Origin: an uncultured Pelagibacteraceae bacterium
GTDB lineage: Bacteria > Pseudomonadota > Alphaproteobacteria > Pelagibacterales > Pelagibacteraceae
Length of the DNA stretch: 64,000 nt
Assembly (NCBI GenBank): GCA_902607115.1
Contig: CACLIZ010000002.1
Location: 1 to 64,000 of the forward strand
Reading direction: 5' to 3'
Numbering within the stretch: position 1 is the first letter of the stretch; the number at the start of each line of letters is the position of its first letter. The notes beneath the pieces are model-generated. The model was not told the origin of the DNA and ran no database searches. It saw only the letters and a program-made list of their open reading frames with translations. The translations under genes were made by a program, and so were the position numbers. Positions 62,360 to 64,000 of the stretch are shown in pieces.

Positions 62360-62509
62360 ATGTCTGATATTGATTATAATAAATCTTCCAAGGCATGTCC
62401 TGCATGTTCTAAGGAGTGTAAAAAAATCAATAGTAGAGTAAATAATAGAAAACTTTCAGAAATTAGTACTAAGGAGGTTCCGCATATCCTAAAAGTATTT
62501 AATTTTTGA
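62360..62509 (+). CDS. 49-aa Cys-rich small ORF (not in supplied ORF track)
   Basis: MSDIDYNKSSKACPACSKECKKINSRVNNRKLSEISTKEVPHILKVFNF; CPACxxxC; lies between SBP and permease. Confidence 0.4.
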   Translation: MSDIDYNKSSKACPACSKECKKINSRVNNRKLSEISTKEVPHILKVFNF

Positions 62510-62520
62510 TTTTCTAAAAT

Positions 62521-62553
62521 AGTGTCCATTCCAAGGATCAAGGGATGGACACT
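62521..62553 (+). other. Strong hairpin between iron SBP and permease genes
   Basis: AGTGTCCATTCC-AAGGATCAA-GGGATGGACACT, 12-bp stem with one T-G pair. Confidence 0.8.
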
Positions 62554-62588
62554 AATACTTTTCAAGTTTATAAGGCGGATTATAAATT

Positions 62589-64000
62589 ATGAGAATAAAC
62601 ACCTGGTATATATCTTCTCTTTTAATTTCAATTGTTGTTATAATTCCAATCTTAACAGTGTTTTCGAGCTTTTTTGAAGATACTTCAAATTATTTTGAAA
62701 TTCTTAAACAAAGTTTTTTTCTTGAATATGTATTTAATTCATTAACTCTTTTGATTGGAGTTATGTTTTTAACATTTATTTTAGGTGTTGGTTCAGCATA
62801 TACAGTTTCTTTTTACCAGTTTCCAGGTGCTAATTTTTTTAAATGGGCTTTAATACTGTCTTTTGCAGTACCTCCTTATATCTACGCTTACTCTTTATTC
62901 GCTTTTTTTGAAAATTATGGGACAGCATTTACAATCTTAAAATTTCTATTTGGAGAAGGAAATTACAATAAACATATACCAAAATTCAGTGGTATGTTTG
63001 GGTTGATGTTGTCAATTTCTTTCTCTCTTTATGCTTATGTTTATATACTCGCAAGATCGTCATTTTTGTATCAATCACAAAATTTAATAGAATTAGGTAA
63101 AAATCTCGGTTTTTCAAAATTTAAATCTTTTTATTCAATAATATTACCTGCTGCGCGCCCAGCTATTGTTGCTGGTTTATCACTAGTAGCAATGGAAACA
63201 TTAGCTGAATTTGGTGCAGTAGATTTCTTTTCTGTTAACACTTTAACGACTGGTATTTATAATGCTTGGATAGCTTTTGATGACTTGGCATTCGCAAACC
63301 GAATATCTTTTTTTCTTTTACTATTTATATTTATATTGTTTCTAACTGAAAATTTATCTAGAAAAAAAGCCAGATATCATTTGGATACAAAAGGTGGATT
63401 TAAGAAAAAACAAAAAATTAAGCTTTGTGGAAGGAAATCTTTTTTTGCATTTGCCTTTTGTTTCATTTTATTTTTCTTAAGTTTTTTATTTCCGTTAAGC
63501 CAAATGTTATACTGGACAATTAAATTTCCTGAAAATTTGAATGATTTGCAAATAATTGATCTTTTGTTAAATACTTTATATTTAGTTTCTTTATCAAGTT
63601 TAGTTTTAATATTTTTCGCTTTAATATCTAATTATGGAAATAGAGTTTCAAATAAAAAATTTTTAAATATATTATCTACTTTATCAATTTCTGGTTATGC
63701 GATACCAGGGGTTATTCTTGCTATTGCTTTTATAACTTTTGTAGCATGGTTTGATGAAAATATAATTAAAACATTAGGATTTTTATCAATAAAAAAAATA
63801 TTTATTGGTTCAATTTTGGGTTTAGTCATTGTTTATTTTGTAAGATTTTATTCATTAGCTTTTAATGGAATAAAATCAGGATACGAAAAAATGAACATTG
63901 CTGTAGATGAAAGTGCCTATCTTCTTGGGTATTCTAAAACAAGAACTTTTTTAAATATTCATATACCCTACTTAAGAAATTCACTTTTATTTGTTATTAT
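62589..64000 (+). CDS. Iron(III) ABC transporter permease (FbpB/SfuB-like), truncated by window end
   Basis: Open frame MRINTWYISSLLISIVVIIPILTVFSSFFED...LAVPPYIYAYSL-like region, LGFSKFKSFYSIILPAARPAIVAGLSLVAMETLAEFGAVDFF; runs off the window. Confidence 0.88.
   Translation, partial: MRINTWYISSLLISIVVIIPILTVFSSFFEDTSNYFEILKQSFFLEYVFNSLTLLIGVMFLTFILGVGSAYTVSFYQFPGANFFKWALILSFAVPPYIYAYSLFAFFENYGTAFTILKFLFGEGNYNKHIPKFSGMFGLMLSISFSLYAYVYILARSSFLYQSQNLIELGKNLGFSKFKSFYSIILPAARPAIVAGLSLVAMETLAEFGAVDFFSVNTLTTGIYNAWIAFDDLAFANRISFFLLLFIFILFLTENLSRKKARYHLDTKGGFKKKQKIKLCGRKSFFAFAFCFILFFLSFLFPLSQMLYWTIKFPENLNDLQIIDLLLNTLYLVSLSSLVLIFFALISNYGNRVSNKKFLNILSTLSISGYAIPGVILAIAFITFVAWFDENIIKTLGFLSIKKIFIGSILGLVIVYFVRFYSLAFNGIKSGYEKMNIAVDESAYLLGYSKTRTFLNIHIPYLRNSLLFVI

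Overview
AT-rich, gene-dense alphaproteobacterial window. Gene content and style suggest SAR11/Pelagibacterales, but this is inferred and not proven. It is dominated by catabolism of methylated amines and related osmolytes. Recognisable modules are: Tmm-like flavin monooxygenase; formate-THF ligase; sarcosine oxidase soxBDAG; betaine-homocysteine methyltransferase; two dimethylglycine-dehydrogenase-like FAD/GcvT fusions, one next to etfB-etfA-ETF:QO; two glycine-betaine-type ABC systems sharing one visible ATPase; a dispersed carnitine/gamma-butyrobetaine route to glycine betaine (BBOX-like hydroxylase, CdhA-like dehydrogenase, CdhC/BKACE-like cleavage enzyme, CdhB-like thioesterase); a GcvT-like plus MetF-like THF demethylation pair; and an iron(III) ABC system behind a near-perfect Fur box. 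The most interesting items are: (1) a TauD oxygenase plus HD-domain protein pair in which the HD protein keeps the PhnZ/TmpB-type YxxE and metal-ligand spacing, suggesting an oxidative organophosphonate pathway; (2) a DddP-like M24 protein that keeps the DMSP-lyase-type motifs, with an AcuI-like reductase elsewhere in the window; (3) an uncharacterised cassette of M19 dipeptidase, 552-aa protein, DUF3726-like protein and an unlisted double-CxxC microprotein; (4) a strong hairpin between the binding-protein and permease genes of all three ABC operons; (5) two genes (purK and a Rieske oxygenase) broken exactly at poly-A tracts. No tRNA, rRNA, CRISPR array or mobile element was found. All family calls come from reading the translations and remembered motifs; no searches were run.
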